A stretch of DNA of 64,000 bases from Streptomyces sp. DSM 110735 (GCF_016482685.1 NZ_JACYHF010000019.1:48389-112388), one strand, 5' to 3'. Shown: positions 33,936 through 43,300, counted from the stretch's first letter. The notes: a model not told the origin generated them from the letters alone. Numbers and translations: made by a program.

Positions 33936-35012
33936 TTACGCGGCGGCGAGCTTCGCCGCCGAGTCGGCGTCGACGCATGCCTGGATGACCGCGTCGAGGT
34001 CGCCGTCCAGGACCTGGTCCAGGTTGTACGACTTGAAGCCGACGCGGTGGTCCGAGATGCGGTTCTCCGGGAAGTTGTACGTGCGGATCTTCTCGGAGCG
34101 GTCGACCGTGCGGACCTGGCTGCGGCGGGCGTCCGCGGCTTCCGCCTCGGCCTTCTCCTGGGCCGCGGCGAGCAGCCTGGAGCGCAGGATACGCATCGCC
34201 TGCTCCTTGTTCTGGAGCTGGCTCTTCTCGTTCTGGCAGGAGGCGACGACACCCGTGGGCAGGTGGGTGATGCGCACGGCGGAGTCGGTGGTGTTCACGG
34301 ACTGGCCGCCGGGACCCGAGGAGCGGTAGACGTCGATGCGCAGGTCGTTGGCGTGGATCTCGACGTCGACCTCCTCCGCCTCGGGCGTGACGAGCACACC
34401 GGCGGCGGAGGTGTGGATACGGCCCTGCGACTCGGTCGAGGGCACGCGCTGCACGCGGTGCACACCGCCCTCGTACTTCAGCCGGGCCCACACGCCCTGA
34501 CCGGGCTCGGTGGCGCCCTGGCCGCCCTTGGTCTTCACCGCGACCTGGACGTCCTTGTAGCCGCCCAGCTCGGACTCGGTGGCGTCGATGATCTCGGTCT
34601 TCCAGCCCACGCGCTCGGCGTACCGCAGATACATGCGCAGGAGGTCACCGGCGAACAGGGCGGACTCGTCGCCGCCCGCGCCCGCCTTGATCTCCAGGAT
34701 GACGTCCTTGTCGTCGCTCGGGTCGCGCGGGACGAGCAGGAGGCGCAGCTTCTCGGTCAGCTCCTCGCGCTGCTTGTCCAGCACCTTGACCTCGGCGGCG
34801 AAGTCGGGGTCGTCGGCCGCGAACTCGCGCGCGGTCTCGATGTCGTCGCCGGTCTGCTTCCAGGAGCGGTACGTGGCGACGATCGGGGTCAGCTCGGCGT
34901 AGCGCTTGTTCAGCTTGCGCGCGTTCGCCTGGTCGGCGTGGACCGAGGGGTCGGCGAGCTTCTGCTCCAGATCGGCGTGCTCGGCGACGAGTTCCTCGAC
35001 GGCCTCGAACAT
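33936..35012 (-). CDS. prfA: Peptide chain release factor 1
   Basis: A 358-residue class I release factor that reads UAA and UAG. It has the GGQ hydrolysis motif (SSGPGGQSVNTTDSA) and the conserved GGDESALFAGDLLRMY segment. An anticodon-like PxT tripeptide is expected in domain 2 but I did not verify it. The ATG at 35012 has AGGAG seven bases upstream. The much longer in-frame reading upstream is antisense to other features and rejected. A strong terminator lies between it and rpmE. Confidence 0.96.
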   Translation of the reverse strand: MFEAVEELVAEHADLEQKLADPSVHADQANARKLNKRYAELTPIVATYRSWKQTGDDIETAREFAADDPDFAAEVKVLDKQREELTEKLRLLLVPRDPSDDKDVILEIKAGAGGDESALFAGDLLRMYLRYAERVGWKTEIIDATESELGGYKDVQVAVKTKGGQGATEPGQGVWARLKYEGGVHRVQRVPSTESQGRIHTSAAGVLVTPEAEEVDVEIHANDLRIDVYRSSGPGGQSVNTTDSAVRITHLPTGVVASCQNEKSQLQNKEQAMRILRSRLLAAAQEKAEAEAADARRSQVRTVDRSEKIRTYNFPENRISDHRVGFKSYNLDQVLDGDLDAVIQACVDADSAAKLAAA

Positions 35013-35059
35013 CTTTCGGCTCCTGTACTGCGGGTGAAGGGCTGGCGGGCGACCAAAAA

Positions 35060-35106
35060 CGCCGGTCCCGGGCACGCCCCGGACGGGGCGTGGCCGTGGA
35101 CCGGCG
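35060..35106 (-). terminator. Terminator between rpmE and prfA
   Basis: A two-part stem: outer CGCCGGTCC/GGACCGGCG and inner CACGCCCC/GGGGCGTG around GGA. It starts 13 bp past the rpmE stop and probably uncouples the ribosomal protein from prfA. Confidence 0.85.
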
Positions 35107-35118
35107 GTTTCGCGCTCG

Positions 35119-35343
35119 CTACTTCTTCGAGCCGGCGGCAGCCTTGCCGAAGCGGGCCTCGAAGCGGGCCACACGGCCACCGGTGTCGAGGATCTTCTGC
35201 TTGCCCGTGTAGAACGGGTGGCACTCGGAGCAGACCTCGGCCCGGATGGTGCCGGAGTCGATGGTGCTGCGGGTGGTGAACGACGCGCCACAGGTGCAGC
35301 TCACCTGGGTCTCGACGTACTCGGGGTGGATCTCGCGCTTCAA
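35119..35343 (-). CDS. rpmE: Ribosomal protein bL31, zinc-binding form
   Basis: A 74-residue bL31 with two Cys pairs, SCTCGASF and VCSECHPFY, i.e. the zinc-containing (C+) type. The C-terminal FYTGKQK and GRVARFEARFGK are conserved. It begins with TTG at 35343 (the start residue before KREIHPEY) with GGAG five bases upstream, and no ATG or GTG is placed better. A rare TTG start on a ribosomal protein gene suggests tuned translation. Confidence 0.93.
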   Translation of the reverse strand: MKREIHPEYVETQVSCTCGASFTTRSTIDSGTIRAEVCSECHPFYTGKQKILDTGGRVARFEARFGKAAAGSKK

Positions 35344-35561
35344 GGTGTCTCCTAGGTATCGGGAGGGCACCGGGTCGCTGCCGCGGGGTGCGGGGCGTGA
35401 ACCGGGGCCGACGTACCAGTCTGCCAGGACTGGCGTCATCCCCCAAAACCGGGGGCGTCGCTTTTCTATTCCCTGGGGGTTCCCTGCGGGGTCCCTGCGG
35501 GGCTTCGGGGGTCGCCTCGGGGGGGCTGGTTTGTCACCGTTCGCGGGTGCGGGTCCGTCTC

Positions 35562-35589
35562 GGCTGGTCGCGCAGTTCCCCGCGCCCCT
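35562..35589. repeat. Streptomyces dispersed intergenic repeat (GCTGGTCGCGCAGTTCCCCG type)
   Basis: The 28-bp segment GGCTGGTCGCGCAGTTCCCC followed by GCGCCCCT is a motif I recognise from many Streptomyces intergenic regions. It lies next to a terminator in the 278-bp rpmE-LytR gap, which also has homopolymer-rich runs (35460-35525). Confidence 0.65.
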
Positions 35590-35590
35590 G

Positions 35591-35612
35591 TTCGGCGGCC
35601 CCTTCGGGGCGC
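35591..35612 (-). terminator. Terminator after LytR-family gene
   Basis: CGGCGGCCCC-TTC-GGGGCGCCG folds as a 9-10 bp stem with one mismatch and a tiny loop, ending 10 bp past the minus-strand stop at 35622. Confidence 0.75.
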
Positions 35613-35621
35613 CGAATCCCC

Positions 35622-36728
35622 TTACGGGGTGCCGATCACCTTGCTCGCTCTGCCCGTCGCCGCTTCTGCCGTCGCCGAGGCGGGGACCTTGCGGTCGTCC
35701 TTCAGTGCCTTCCAGACCTGGGCGGCCCTGCGGGGTTCCAGGAGGACGCGGTTGGGGTCGGCGGGGTCGTACTGGACCGGCATGGTGACCATCTGGATGC
35801 GAGAGGACTTGATGCCCTTGAGACCGCTGGCGAAGTCCGCGAGGGAGTTGACCGAACCGAGGTCGGAGTCGGTGGTGACGGACTTGGTGGCAGTGTCGGC
35901 GAGGTCGTAGAGCCGCTTGGGGTCGCTGAACACGCCGACGTGCTTGACCTGGTCCATCAGCGCCTTGACGAACGCCTGCTGGAGCTGGATGCGGCCGAGG
36001 TCGGAGCCGTCGCCGACGCCGTGCCGGGTGCGGACCAGACCGAGCGCCTGGGTGCCGTCGAGGGTGTGGGTGCCGGCCGGGAGGTTCAGATGGCTCTGCG
36101 GGTCGCGGATGGCCTGGGTGGTGGTCACCGGTACGCCGCCGAGGTCGTCGACGAGCCGCTGGAAGCCCGCGAAGTCGACCTCCAGGTAGTGGTCCATGCG
36201 CAGCCCGGTGAGCGACTCGACCGTCTTCACGGCGCAGGGGGCACCGCCGGTGGCGTACGCGGAGTTGAACATCACGCTCCGCGCGGCGGGGTAGCTGTGG
36301 CCCTTGGTGTCGGCGCAGGCGGGGCGGTCGATGAGGGTGTCGCGGGGGACGGAGACCACGGTGGCCTTCTTGTGGCCCTTGTAGACGTGCACGATCATCG
36401 CGGTGTCGGCGCGTGCCCCGCTGTCGGCGGCGCCGCCGCCGAGTCTGTGGTTGGCACCGGCGCGGGTGTCGGAGCCGAGCACCAGGATGTTCTCGGAGCC
36501 GGTCGCGCCCTTGGCCGGGCGGTGGCCGCCGAGGATCTGGTTGATGTCGACGCTCGTGAGGTTGCCGTTGAGCTTGAAGTAGACGTATCCGGCTCCGGCT
36601 CCGCCCAGGACGACGACGCCCGCGGCGGCCCATGCGGTGGCGAGCAGCGCCTTGCGGCGCGTGCTGCGGGGCTTTCGGCGGCGGCCCTTGCTTCGGCGGC
36701 CGGGCGCCGGGGTGCTCTCGGCGGACAC
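35622..36728 (-). CDS. LytR-CpsA-Psr family wall glycopolymer ligase
   Basis: A 368-residue protein. The N-terminus is basic (SKGRRRKPRSTRRK), followed by one transmembrane helix (about 27-50). The extracytoplasmic LCP domain has ILVLGSDTRAG and TVVSVPRDTLID, and later LGLVRTRHGVGDGSDLGRIQ, with the Arg and Asp residues that bind the lipid pyrophosphate. LCP enzymes attach teichoic-type glycopolymers to peptidoglycan from polyprenyl carriers. The WecA-like enzyme encoded nearby could start such polymers. The GTG at 36728 has AGGAG upstream. Confidence 0.9.
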   Translation of the reverse strand: MSAESTPAPGRRSKGRRRKPRSTRRKALLATAWAAAGVVVLGGAGAGYVYFKLNGNLTSVDINQILGGHRPAKGATGSENILVLGSDTRAGANHRLGGGAADSGARADTAMIVHVYKGHKKATVVSVPRDTLIDRPACADTKGHSYPAARSVMFNSAYATGGAPCAVKTVESLTGLRMDHYLEVDFAGFQRLVDDLGGVPVTTTQAIRDPQSHLNLPAGTHTLDGTQALGLVRTRHGVGDGSDLGRIQLQQAFVKALMDQVKHVGVFSDPKRLYDLADTATKSVTTDSDLGSVNSLADFASGLKGIKSSRIQMVTMPVQYDPADPNRVLLEPRRAAQVWKALKDDRKVPASATAEAATGRASKVIGTP

Positions 36729-37043
36729 GTCACTCCTAGGTCTCGTCCGGTTGGTTACCCCCTGCGTTCAGGGTCGGGTGCAGTCGTCATGCACCATCGT
36801 CGCCCCACCTGGTCATACAGGGAAACTCGGGACAGGCTCGCACAGCCGCATGGGCCGACCCTGTGCGACGGAGGTCACGGAACGTGATCGGCGCGGTCCG
36901 GCGATCCCGCGCTCACCTGGGGTTTCGACGGGGCGGGCGACGGGGTCCGCGGGCGGTACGGAAGGGACATGTGTGGGAAAGGTCTCGCACGGTCCCGTAC
37001 GCCGTCGTACCGCCCGGACGCGCGGACGGCGTCGTTGCGCAAA
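36729..37043 (-). promoter_or_regulatory. Promoter region of the LytR-family gene
   Basis: A 315-bp gap between the rho terminator and the LCP gene. I see no gene. It should hold the minus-strand promoter, and AT-richer DNA lies around 36770-36830. Confidence 0.35.
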
Positions 37044-37082
37044 GAGGCCGCCCCCGGCGGAAGATCCGACGGGGGCGGCCTC
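37044..37082 (-). terminator. Terminator after rho
   Basis: A perfect 12-bp stem GAGGCCGCCCCC / GGGGGCGGCCTC, 35 bp past the rho stop. On the minus strand it is followed by TTT, closer to a classical terminator than most here. Confidence 0.85.
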
Positions 37083-37116
37083 AACGCCCTTGCGGGCGGG
37101 GGGTGTTCGGTGCGAC

Positions 37117-39087
37117 TCAGTCGCCGTTGCCCGGGGCGGGCGTGTTCTTCTGAATCTGCGTCAGGAACTCGATGTTCGACTTCGTCTGCTTCATCTTGTC
37201 GAGCAGCAGCTCGATCGCCTGCTGCTGGTCGAGCGCGTGCAGCACGCGACGCAGCTTCCAGGTGATGGCCAGCTCCTCGCTGCCGAGCAGGATCTCTTCC
37301 TTACGGGTACCGGACGCGTCGACGTCCACCGCGGGGAAGATGCGCTTGTCGGCGAGCTTCCGGTCGAGCTTGAGCTCCATGTTGCCGGTGCCCTTGAACT
37401 CCTCGAAGATCACCTCGTCCATGCGGGACCCGGTGTCGACGAGCGCGGTGGCGAGGATGGTCAGCGAGCCGCCGTCCTCGATGTTGCGCGCGGCACCGAA
37501 GAAGCGCTTCGGCGGGTACAGGGCGGTGGAGTCGACACCACCGGAGAGGATGCGGCCCGACGCCGGGGCGGCGAGGTTGTACGCACGGCCCAGACGCGTG
37601 ATGGAGTCGAGCAGCACGACCACGTCGTGACCCAGCTCCACCAGGCGCTTGGCGCGCTCGATGGCCAGCTCGGCGACCGTGGTGTGGTCCTCGGCCGGGC
37701 GGTCGAAGGTCGAGGAGATGACCTCGCCCTTGACCGACCGCTGCATGTCGGTGACCTCTTCCGGACGCTCGTCGACCAGGACGACCATCAGGTGGCACTC
37801 GGGGTTGTTGTGCGTGATCGCGTTGGCGATCGCCTGCATGATCATGGTCTTGCCGGTCTTCGGCGGGGCCACGATCAGACCGCGCTGGCCCTTGCCGATC
37901 GGCGACACGAGGTCGATGATGCGGGTCGTCAGGATGCCCGCCTCGGACTCCAGGCGCAGCCGGTCCTGCGGGTACAGCGGCGTCAGCTTGTTGAACTCCG
38001 GCCGCCCGCGACCGTGTTCGGGCGCCATGCCGTTGACCGAGTCGAGGCGGACGAGCGCGTTGAACTTCTCGCGGCGCTCCCCCTCCTTCGGCTGGCGGAC
38101 CGCACCGGTGAGGTGGTCGCCCTTGCGCAGACCGTTCTTGCGGACCTGGGCGAGGGAGACGTACACGTCGTTCGGACCGGGCAGGTAGCCGGAGGTCCGG
38201 ATGAAGGCGTAGTTGTCGAGGATGTCGAGGATGCCCGCGACGGGGATCAGGACGTCGTCCTCGTTGACCTGCGGCTCGGCGACCTCGTCGCGGCCACGGC
38301 GGCCACGGCGGTCGCGGTAGCGGCCACGACGGCCACGGCGGCCGCCCTCGAAGTCGTCGTCGTCCTGCTGCTGCTGACGGTCCTGACGACCGCCGCCCTG
38401 CTGCTGGCCCTGCTGACGCTGGCCGCCCTGCTGGTCGTCGCCCTTGCCGCCGCGGCGGTCGCGGTCACGGTCCCGGCCGCCGCGGTCACGGTCGCGGTCG
38501 CGGCGGTCGCGGCGGCCACGGCCCTCGCCGTCGGCGGAGGCGTCGCCCTTGGCGTCGCTCTGCTGCTGCGGCTCGGACTTCGGCTCGCCCTTGGGCTCGG
38601 CGGCGGTCTCGGCCGGGCTGCCCGCGTCGGCGGTCGCGCGGCGGCGACGGCGCTCACCGGAGGTGTCCTCGGCGGCGGCCTGCTGCTCGGGCTGGCCCTT
38701 CGGGGAGGGCTGGCCCGGGATCTCGATCTGGGCGGCGGCCTTCTCGGCGGACTTCTCCGCCTTCGCCTCGGCGGCCTCCTCACCCGTACGGGTCTTGGAG
38801 GTGGCGCGGCGCTTGGGCTTGGTCTCGGCGGCGGCCTCGGCCTTGGGGGCTCCGCCCCCGGCCTGGGCCTCCTTGATGACCTCGATCAACTGGCTCTTGC
38901 GCATCCGCGCGGTGCCCTTGATACCGAGGCCGGAGGCGACCTGCTGAAGCTCGGCCAGCACCATGCCCTCGAGGCCGGTGCCTCGGCGCCGCCGGGAGCC
39001 GGCACCGGTGGCAGGCGCGGAGTCCGTGGCGGGCGCGGCAGCGGTCTCCTCGACACGTGCGCCCATCAGATCGGTGGTGTCGCTCAC
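37117..39087 (-). CDS. rho: Transcription termination factor Rho with long Arg/Asp-rich insert
   Basis: A 656-residue hexameric RNA helicase. Residues about 39-75 form the Rho N-terminal helical domain (LEGMVLAELQQVASGLGIKG). About 77-265 is a low-complexity insert rich in Glu/Ala and then Arg, Asp, Gly and Gln. The RNA-binding cold-shock-like domain and ATPase follow (GLIVAPPKTGKTMIM Walker A, MVVLVDERPEEVTDM, LLDSITRLGRAYN). The insert is the actinobacterial type seen in Micrococcus and mycobacterial Rho, which helps bind structured GC-rich RNA. The GTG at 39087 has AAGGA six bases upstream. The 54 codons upstream do not look like Rho. Confidence 0.95.
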   Translation of the reverse strand: MSDTTDLMGARVEETAAAPATDSAPATGAGSRRRRGTGLEGMVLAELQQVASGLGIKGTARMRKSQLIEVIKEAQAGGGAPKAEAAAETKPKRRATSKTRTGEEAAEAKAEKSAEKAAAQIEIPGQPSPKGQPEQQAAAEDTSGERRRRRATADAGSPAETAAEPKGEPKSEPQQQSDAKGDASADGEGRGRRDRRDRDRDRGGRDRDRDRRGGKGDDQQGGQRQQGQQQGGGRQDRQQQQDDDDFEGGRRGRRGRYRDRRGRRGRDEVAEPQVNEDDVLIPVAGILDILDNYAFIRTSGYLPGPNDVYVSLAQVRKNGLRKGDHLTGAVRQPKEGERREKFNALVRLDSVNGMAPEHGRGRPEFNKLTPLYPQDRLRLESEAGILTTRIIDLVSPIGKGQRGLIVAPPKTGKTMIMQAIANAITHNNPECHLMVVLVDERPEEVTDMQRSVKGEVISSTFDRPAEDHTTVAELAIERAKRLVELGHDVVVLLDSITRLGRAYNLAAPASGRILSGGVDSTALYPPKRFFGAARNIEDGGSLTILATALVDTGSRMDEVIFEEFKGTGNMELKLDRKLADKRIFPAVDVDASGTRKEEILLGSEELAITWKLRRVLHALDQQQAIELLLDKMKQTKSNIEFLTQIQKNTPAPGNGD

Positions 39088-39494
39088 GAAGGGTCCTTCC
39101 CTGGAGCGGACGTCGGCCTGTCTGGCTCGGCGACCGGTTGTGCTGTCCGGCATCGGTTCTGTCAGTGAGTACCGAGCCGGGGCGGTGGTCCGCCTGGAAG
39201 CGGCGGAAGAGGAATTTCTGGTGATGGCGCTCCCCGCGAGTCGTGACACTCGGTGTCACAGGGCGCGGCGGCGCCGATTCCGGAGCGGGTCCTGTGCCTC
39301 GCTCAGTGCCCCCATACGTCGTACTGCCCAGGTACGGCGCACGGAACACGGAGTGGCTTGGGAGGCTCCCGGAAGAATGTCTGTCCCTGACGGGGACACG
39401 AAGCACCTCGCCATGGTGGGGTCGGGTGCAGACTTGAGATTAACACTACCGGATGCAACAAACATTCCCCCTCTCCAAATCCGGCAACCGGGTG
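39088..39494 (-). promoter_or_regulatory. Long leader between thrB and rho
   Basis: 407 bp without a gene. A minus-strand TAATCT (-10-like, plus-strand 39437-39442) in an AT-rich patch beside the thrB end suggests a promoter that would give rho an RNA leader of roughly 340 bases. Autoregulation of rho through such a leader is known in other bacteria. No terminator hairpin is evident. Confidence 0.45.
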
Positions 39495-40412
39495 TCAGGG
39501 CGCAAGCGGCAGCACGCTCGCTCCCTGCAGATCGAGGTCGAGGCGGTTGGCCGCCCAGTCGGCTCCGGCCAGCGCCTGCACCTTGTCGGCCGTGCCCGCG
39601 TCGGCCAGGGCCATGACGGTGGGTCCGGCGCCCGAGATGACGGCCGGTACGCCGTCGGCGCGCAGCCGCTCCACGAGCGCGGCGCTGTCGGGCATCGCCG
39701 GGGCGCGGTAGTCCTGGTGGAGGCGGTCCTCGGTGGCGGGCAGCAGCAGCTCGGGGCGCCTGGTCAGCGCCTCGACGAGCAGGGCGGCGCGGCCCGCGTT
39801 GGCGGCGGCGTCGACGTGCGGCACGGTGCGCGGGAGCAGTCCGCGCGCGGTCTCGGTGAGCACCGGCTTCCCGGGCACGAAAACCACCGGAACGATGGAA
39901 TCGTCGGGCTCCATCCTGATGGCGCGGGCGGCGCCGCGCTCCATCCAGGAGAGGGTGAATCCGCCGAGCAGACAGGCGGCGACGTTGTCCGGGTGACCCT
40001 CGATCTCGGTGGCCAGCTCCAGGAGCGCCGCGTCGTCGAGACGGCTCTCCCCGCCTATCGTCACGGCGCGCGCGGCGACGATTCCGGCGCAGATGGCGGC
40101 GGAGGAGGAGCCGAGCCCCCGGCCGTGCGGGATGCGGTTGGCGCAGACGATCTCCAGCCCGCGCGGCTGGCCGCCGAGCACGTCGAAGGCGGTGCGCAGG
40201 GCGCGGACCAGCAGATGGCGCTCGTCCCTCGGCAGGCTCTCGCCGCCCTCGCCCGCGATGTCGATGTGCAGCCCGGCGTCGGCCACCCGGACGACCACGT
40301 CGTCGTAGAGCCCCAGCGCGAGGCCCAGGGCGTCGAAGCCCGGACCGAGGTTGGCGCTGGTGGCGGGTACGCGCACCCGGACGGCGGCGGCGCGGAACGC
40401 GGGACCGGCCAT
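39495..40412 (-). CDS. thrB: Homoserine kinase
   Basis: A 305-residue GHMP kinase. The N-terminal motif is RVPATSANLGPGFDALGLAL, the ATP loop is PHGRGLGSSSAAICAG, and the C-terminal motif is VISGAGPTVMAL. It phosphorylates homoserine to O-phosphohomoserine for ThrC, which is encoded just upstream. The ATG at 40412 follows AAGGAGAG at a rather long distance. The 365-bp gap to thrC suggests a separate promoter. Confidence 0.95.
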   Translation of the reverse strand: MAGPAFRAAAVRVRVPATSANLGPGFDALGLALGLYDDVVVRVADAGLHIDIAGEGGESLPRDERHLLVRALRTAFDVLGGQPRGLEIVCANRIPHGRGLGSSSAAICAGIVAARAVTIGGESRLDDAALLELATEIEGHPDNVAACLLGGFTLSWMERGAARAIRMEPDDSIVPVVFVPGKPVLTETARGLLPRTVPHVDAAANAGRAALLVEALTRRPELLLPATEDRLHQDYRAPAMPDSAALVERLRADGVPAVISGAGPTVMALADAGTADKVQALAGADWAANRLDLDLQGASVLPLAP

Positions 40413-40777
40413 CGCTCGAGACTCTCCTTGAGCTGCGTGACTGCCCGAATGCGCCCTGCGGCGGACATTCGGTGTGGACATTCGATGACGTACGAAGACC
40501 CGTCGGGCCGCGGAGACGACGCGGCGCCGTGCCACACGCGTGGGCATGTGCGGTGGGCGGGTTGGTCCCAGCCTATCCAAGGAAGGTTCGGTGGCGACAT
40601 AGGGCGCACAGGAGGCGCACGATGCGTGTCGTAAGCCCCTTGTGCATCCGTTCCGGCCGCCGCGGCCCGCTTTCGGGGTTTCGCAGGTCGCGGCGGCCGG
40701 CGGAGGGTGCCTGTGCCTTCTTCGACGCCGGGTGGGACGAACTTCGGCGCCGGGTCGTACGAGCCTCGCGGCCGGGG
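40413..40777 (-). promoter_or_regulatory. thrC-thrB intergenic region
   Basis: 365 bp with no minus-strand gene. It presumably holds a thrB promoter. A plus-strand ATG at 40622 has a perfect AGGAGG ribosome site but runs on as an overlap antisense to thrC and hom, so I do not call it a gene. AT-richer DNA lies at 40470-40500 and 40560-40600. Confidence 0.4.
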
Positions 40778-41836
40778 TCAGACGAGACCGAGGCGCTTGG
40801 CCGCGACCGCCGCGTCGACCGGGACGGTGACCGGCTGCGGGGCGCCCTCGGTGGCCCAGCCCGGGTCCTTCAGACCGTTTCCGGTGACCGTACAGACGAT
40901 GGTCTGACCCGGGTCGACCTTGCCCTGCTCGGCCGCCTTGAGCAGACCGGCGACCGAGGCGGCGGAGGCGGGCTCCACGAAGACACCCTCCCGCGCGGCC
41001 AACAGCCGGTAGGCGCGCAGGATCTCACGGTCCGTCACCTCGTCGATGGCACCGCCGGATTCGTCGCGCGCGGCGAGGGCGTAACTCCAGGACGCGGGGT
41101 TGCCGATGCGGATGGCGGTGGCGAGGGTGTGCGGGTCCTTGACGATCTCGCCGCGCACGATGGGCGCGCTGCCCGCCGCCTGATAGCCCCACATGCGCGG
41201 GGTGCGGGTCGCGGGACCGTCGGCCCTGTACTCCGTGTAGCCCTTCCAGTAGGCCGTGATGTTGCCCGCGTTGCCGACCGGGAGGACGTGGATGTCGGGG
41301 GCGTCGCCGAGCATGTCGACGATCTCGAACGCGGCAGTCTTCTGGCCCTCGATCCGCACCGGGTTGACCGAATTGACCAGCGCCACCGGGTAGTTGTCGC
41401 TCAGTGCGCGTGCGAGGTCGAGGCAGTCGTCGAAGTTTCCGTCGACCTGGAGGATGGTCGCGCCGTGCACGAGCGCCTGGCCCAACTTGCCGAGCGCGAT
41501 CTTGCCCTGCGGGACGAGCACCGCCGAGACCATGCCCGCGCGCACCGCGTAGGCGGCGGCGGAGGCGGAGGTGTTGCCGGTGGAGGCGCAGATGACCGCT
41601 TGGGCGCCCTCCTCCTTGGCCCGCGTGATGGCCATGGTCATGCCCCGGTCCTTGAAGGAGCCGGTGGGGTTCGCCCCCTCCACCTTGAGGTGGACCTCGC
41701 AGCCGGTGCGCTCGGAGAGCACCTGCGCGGGCACGAGAGGCGTGCCGCCCTCGCGGAGCGTCACGACGGGCGTGTCGGTGGTGACCGGCAGCCTGTCCCG
41801 GTACTCCTCGATGATTCCGCGCCACTGGTGGGTCAT
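40778..41836 (-). CDS. thrC: Threonine synthase
   Basis: A 352-residue fold-type II PLP enzyme. The PLP Lys lies in NPTGSFKDRGMTMA, and the phosphate cup is PVGNAGNITAYWKGY. It converts O-phosphohomoserine to threonine. It lies six bases after hom and shares its transcript. Length is that of the short actinobacterial/Bacillus ThrC. Confidence 0.96.
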   Translation of the reverse strand: MTHQWRGIIEEYRDRLPVTTDTPVVTLREGGTPLVPAQVLSERTGCEVHLKVEGANPTGSFKDRGMTMAITRAKEEGAQAVICASTGNTSASAAAYAVRAGMVSAVLVPQGKIALGKLGQALVHGATILQVDGNFDDCLDLARALSDNYPVALVNSVNPVRIEGQKTAAFEIVDMLGDAPDIHVLPVGNAGNITAYWKGYTEYRADGPATRTPRMWGYQAAGSAPIVRGEIVKDPHTLATAIRIGNPASWSYALAARDESGGAIDEVTDREILRAYRLLAAREGVFVEPASAASVAGLLKAAEQGKVDPGQTIVCTVTGNGLKDPGWATEGAPQPVTVPVDAAVAAKRLGLV

Positions 41837-41842
41837 TGCCGC

Positions 41843-43135
41843 TTACTCCCCTTCAACCCGCATGATGCTGGCGACACCCCGCACGGTGTCGAGCTTGCGC
41901 AGCGCCTCGACGGTCCCGGTGAGGGACGCGTCGGAGGCGCGGTGCGTGACGACGACGAGGGACGCCTCGCCGTCCTTCCCCTGCTGCCGGACGGTGTCGA
42001 TGGACACCCCGTGCTCCGCGAACACCGTGGCGACCTGGGCGAGGACACCCGGTTTGTCCGCGACGTCGAGGCTGATGTGGTACCGCGTGACGACGTCCCC
42101 CATCGGGGAGACGGGCAGCGCCGCGTACGCCGACTCGCCCGGACCCGTCGTACCGCTGAGCCGGTTGCGGCAGACTGCGACGAGGTCGCCGAGGACCGCG
42201 GAGGCGGTGGGCGCGCCACCGGCGCCGGGGCCGTAGAACATGAGCTGTCCGGCGGCGTCGGACTCCACGAAGACCGCGTTGTACGCGCCGCGCACCGAGG
42301 CGAGCGGGTGGCTGAGCGGGATCATCGCGGGGTGCACGCGGGCGGTGACGGAGGCGCCGTCCGCAGCGCGCTCGCAGATGGCGAGCAGTTTGATGGTGCA
42401 GCCCATGCGCTTGGCCGAGCGGAAGTCGGCGGCGGTGATCTCGGTCATGCCCTCGCGGTGCACGTCGTCGAGGCGGACCCGGGTGTGGAAGGCGATCCCG
42501 GCGAGGATGGCGGCCTTGGCGGCGGCGTCGAAGCCCTCGACGTCGGCGGTGGGGTCGGCCTCGGCGTACCCCAGCGCGGTCGCCTCGTCCAGCGCCTCCT
42601 GGTAGCCCGCGCCGGTGGAGTCCATCTTGTCGAGGATGAAGTTGGTCGTGCCGTTGACGATGCCGAGCACGCGGTTGACCTTGTCGCCCGCCAGGGACTC
42701 GCGCAGCGGGCGGATCAGCGGGATGGCACCGGCGACGGCCGCCTCGTAGTAGAGGTCCTTGCCGTGCTCCTCGGCGGCGGCGTGCAGCGCGGCGCCGTCC
42801 TGGGCGAGCAGCGCCTTGTTGGCGGAGACGACGGAGGCGCCGTGCTCAAGCGCCGTGGTGATGAGGGTGCGGGCGGGCTCGATGCCGCCGATCACTTCCA
42901 CCACCACGTCGATGTCACCGCGCTTGACCAGCGCGGTCGCGTCCGTGGTGACCAGCGCGGGGTCGATGCCCGCGCGCACCTTGGCGGGACGGCGTACGGC
43001 GACACCGGCGAGTTCCACCGGGGCGCCGATGCGGGCGGCGAGGTCGTCGGCGTGCGTCGTCATGATGCGCGCCACCTCGGAGCCGACCACTCCACAGCCC
43101 AGCAGCGCCACCTTCAGCGGACGCGTACGCATCAT
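41843..43135 (-). CDS. hom: Homoserine dehydrogenase
   Basis: A 430-residue enzyme. The Rossmann motif is KVALLGCGVVGSEVARI, the catalytic domain has GIVNGTTNFILDKM and the Lys in ALGYAEADPTADVEGFDAA, and a C-terminal ACT domain starts near residue 350 (HISLDVADKPGVLAQVA). It reduces aspartate semialdehyde to homoserine, the branch point to Thr and Met, with the ACT domain giving threonine feedback. Two consecutive ATGs exist (43135 and 43132), and the second has the better spacing to GAGG. Confidence 0.96.
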   Translation of the reverse strand: MMRTRPLKVALLGCGVVGSEVARIMTTHADDLAARIGAPVELAGVAVRRPAKVRAGIDPALVTTDATALVKRGDIDVVVEVIGGIEPARTLITTALEHGASVVSANKALLAQDGAALHAAAEEHGKDLYYEAAVAGAIPLIRPLRESLAGDKVNRVLGIVNGTTNFILDKMDSTGAGYQEALDEATALGYAEADPTADVEGFDAAAKAAILAGIAFHTRVRLDDVHREGMTEITAADFRSAKRMGCTIKLLAICERAADGASVTARVHPAMIPLSHPLASVRGAYNAVFVESDAAGQLMFYGPGAGGAPTASAVLGDLVAVCRNRLSGTTGPGESAYAALPVSPMGDVVTRYHISLDVADKPGVLAQVATVFAEHGVSIDTVRQQGKDGEASLVVVTHRASDASLTGTVEALRKLDTVRGVASIMRVEGE

Positions 43136-43300
43136 CCGACCTCGTTTCCCTCATACCGTGTGCGGTGGGACCAGTCTCACTCACCGGACGGCGGTTTCTA
43201 CCCTTGGTCCGGATCCTGAGACATGTATTTCATTTCCCCGGCCGGGACCGCAGGAGGTTTTCCCGGCGGTCCCGGCGAGCGGGCGTTCTGACGGCTCGCC

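Noticed and set aside
38270..38560. DNA repeats within rho as an independent element
   Set aside because: They simply encode the Arg/Asp/Gly-rich insert of actinobacterial Rho.
40622..43219. Plus-strand frame starting at an ATG with perfect AGGAGG in the thrC-thrB gap
   Set aside because: It continues antisense through thrC and hom with low-complexity composition. A short leader peptide is not delimited by a stop.
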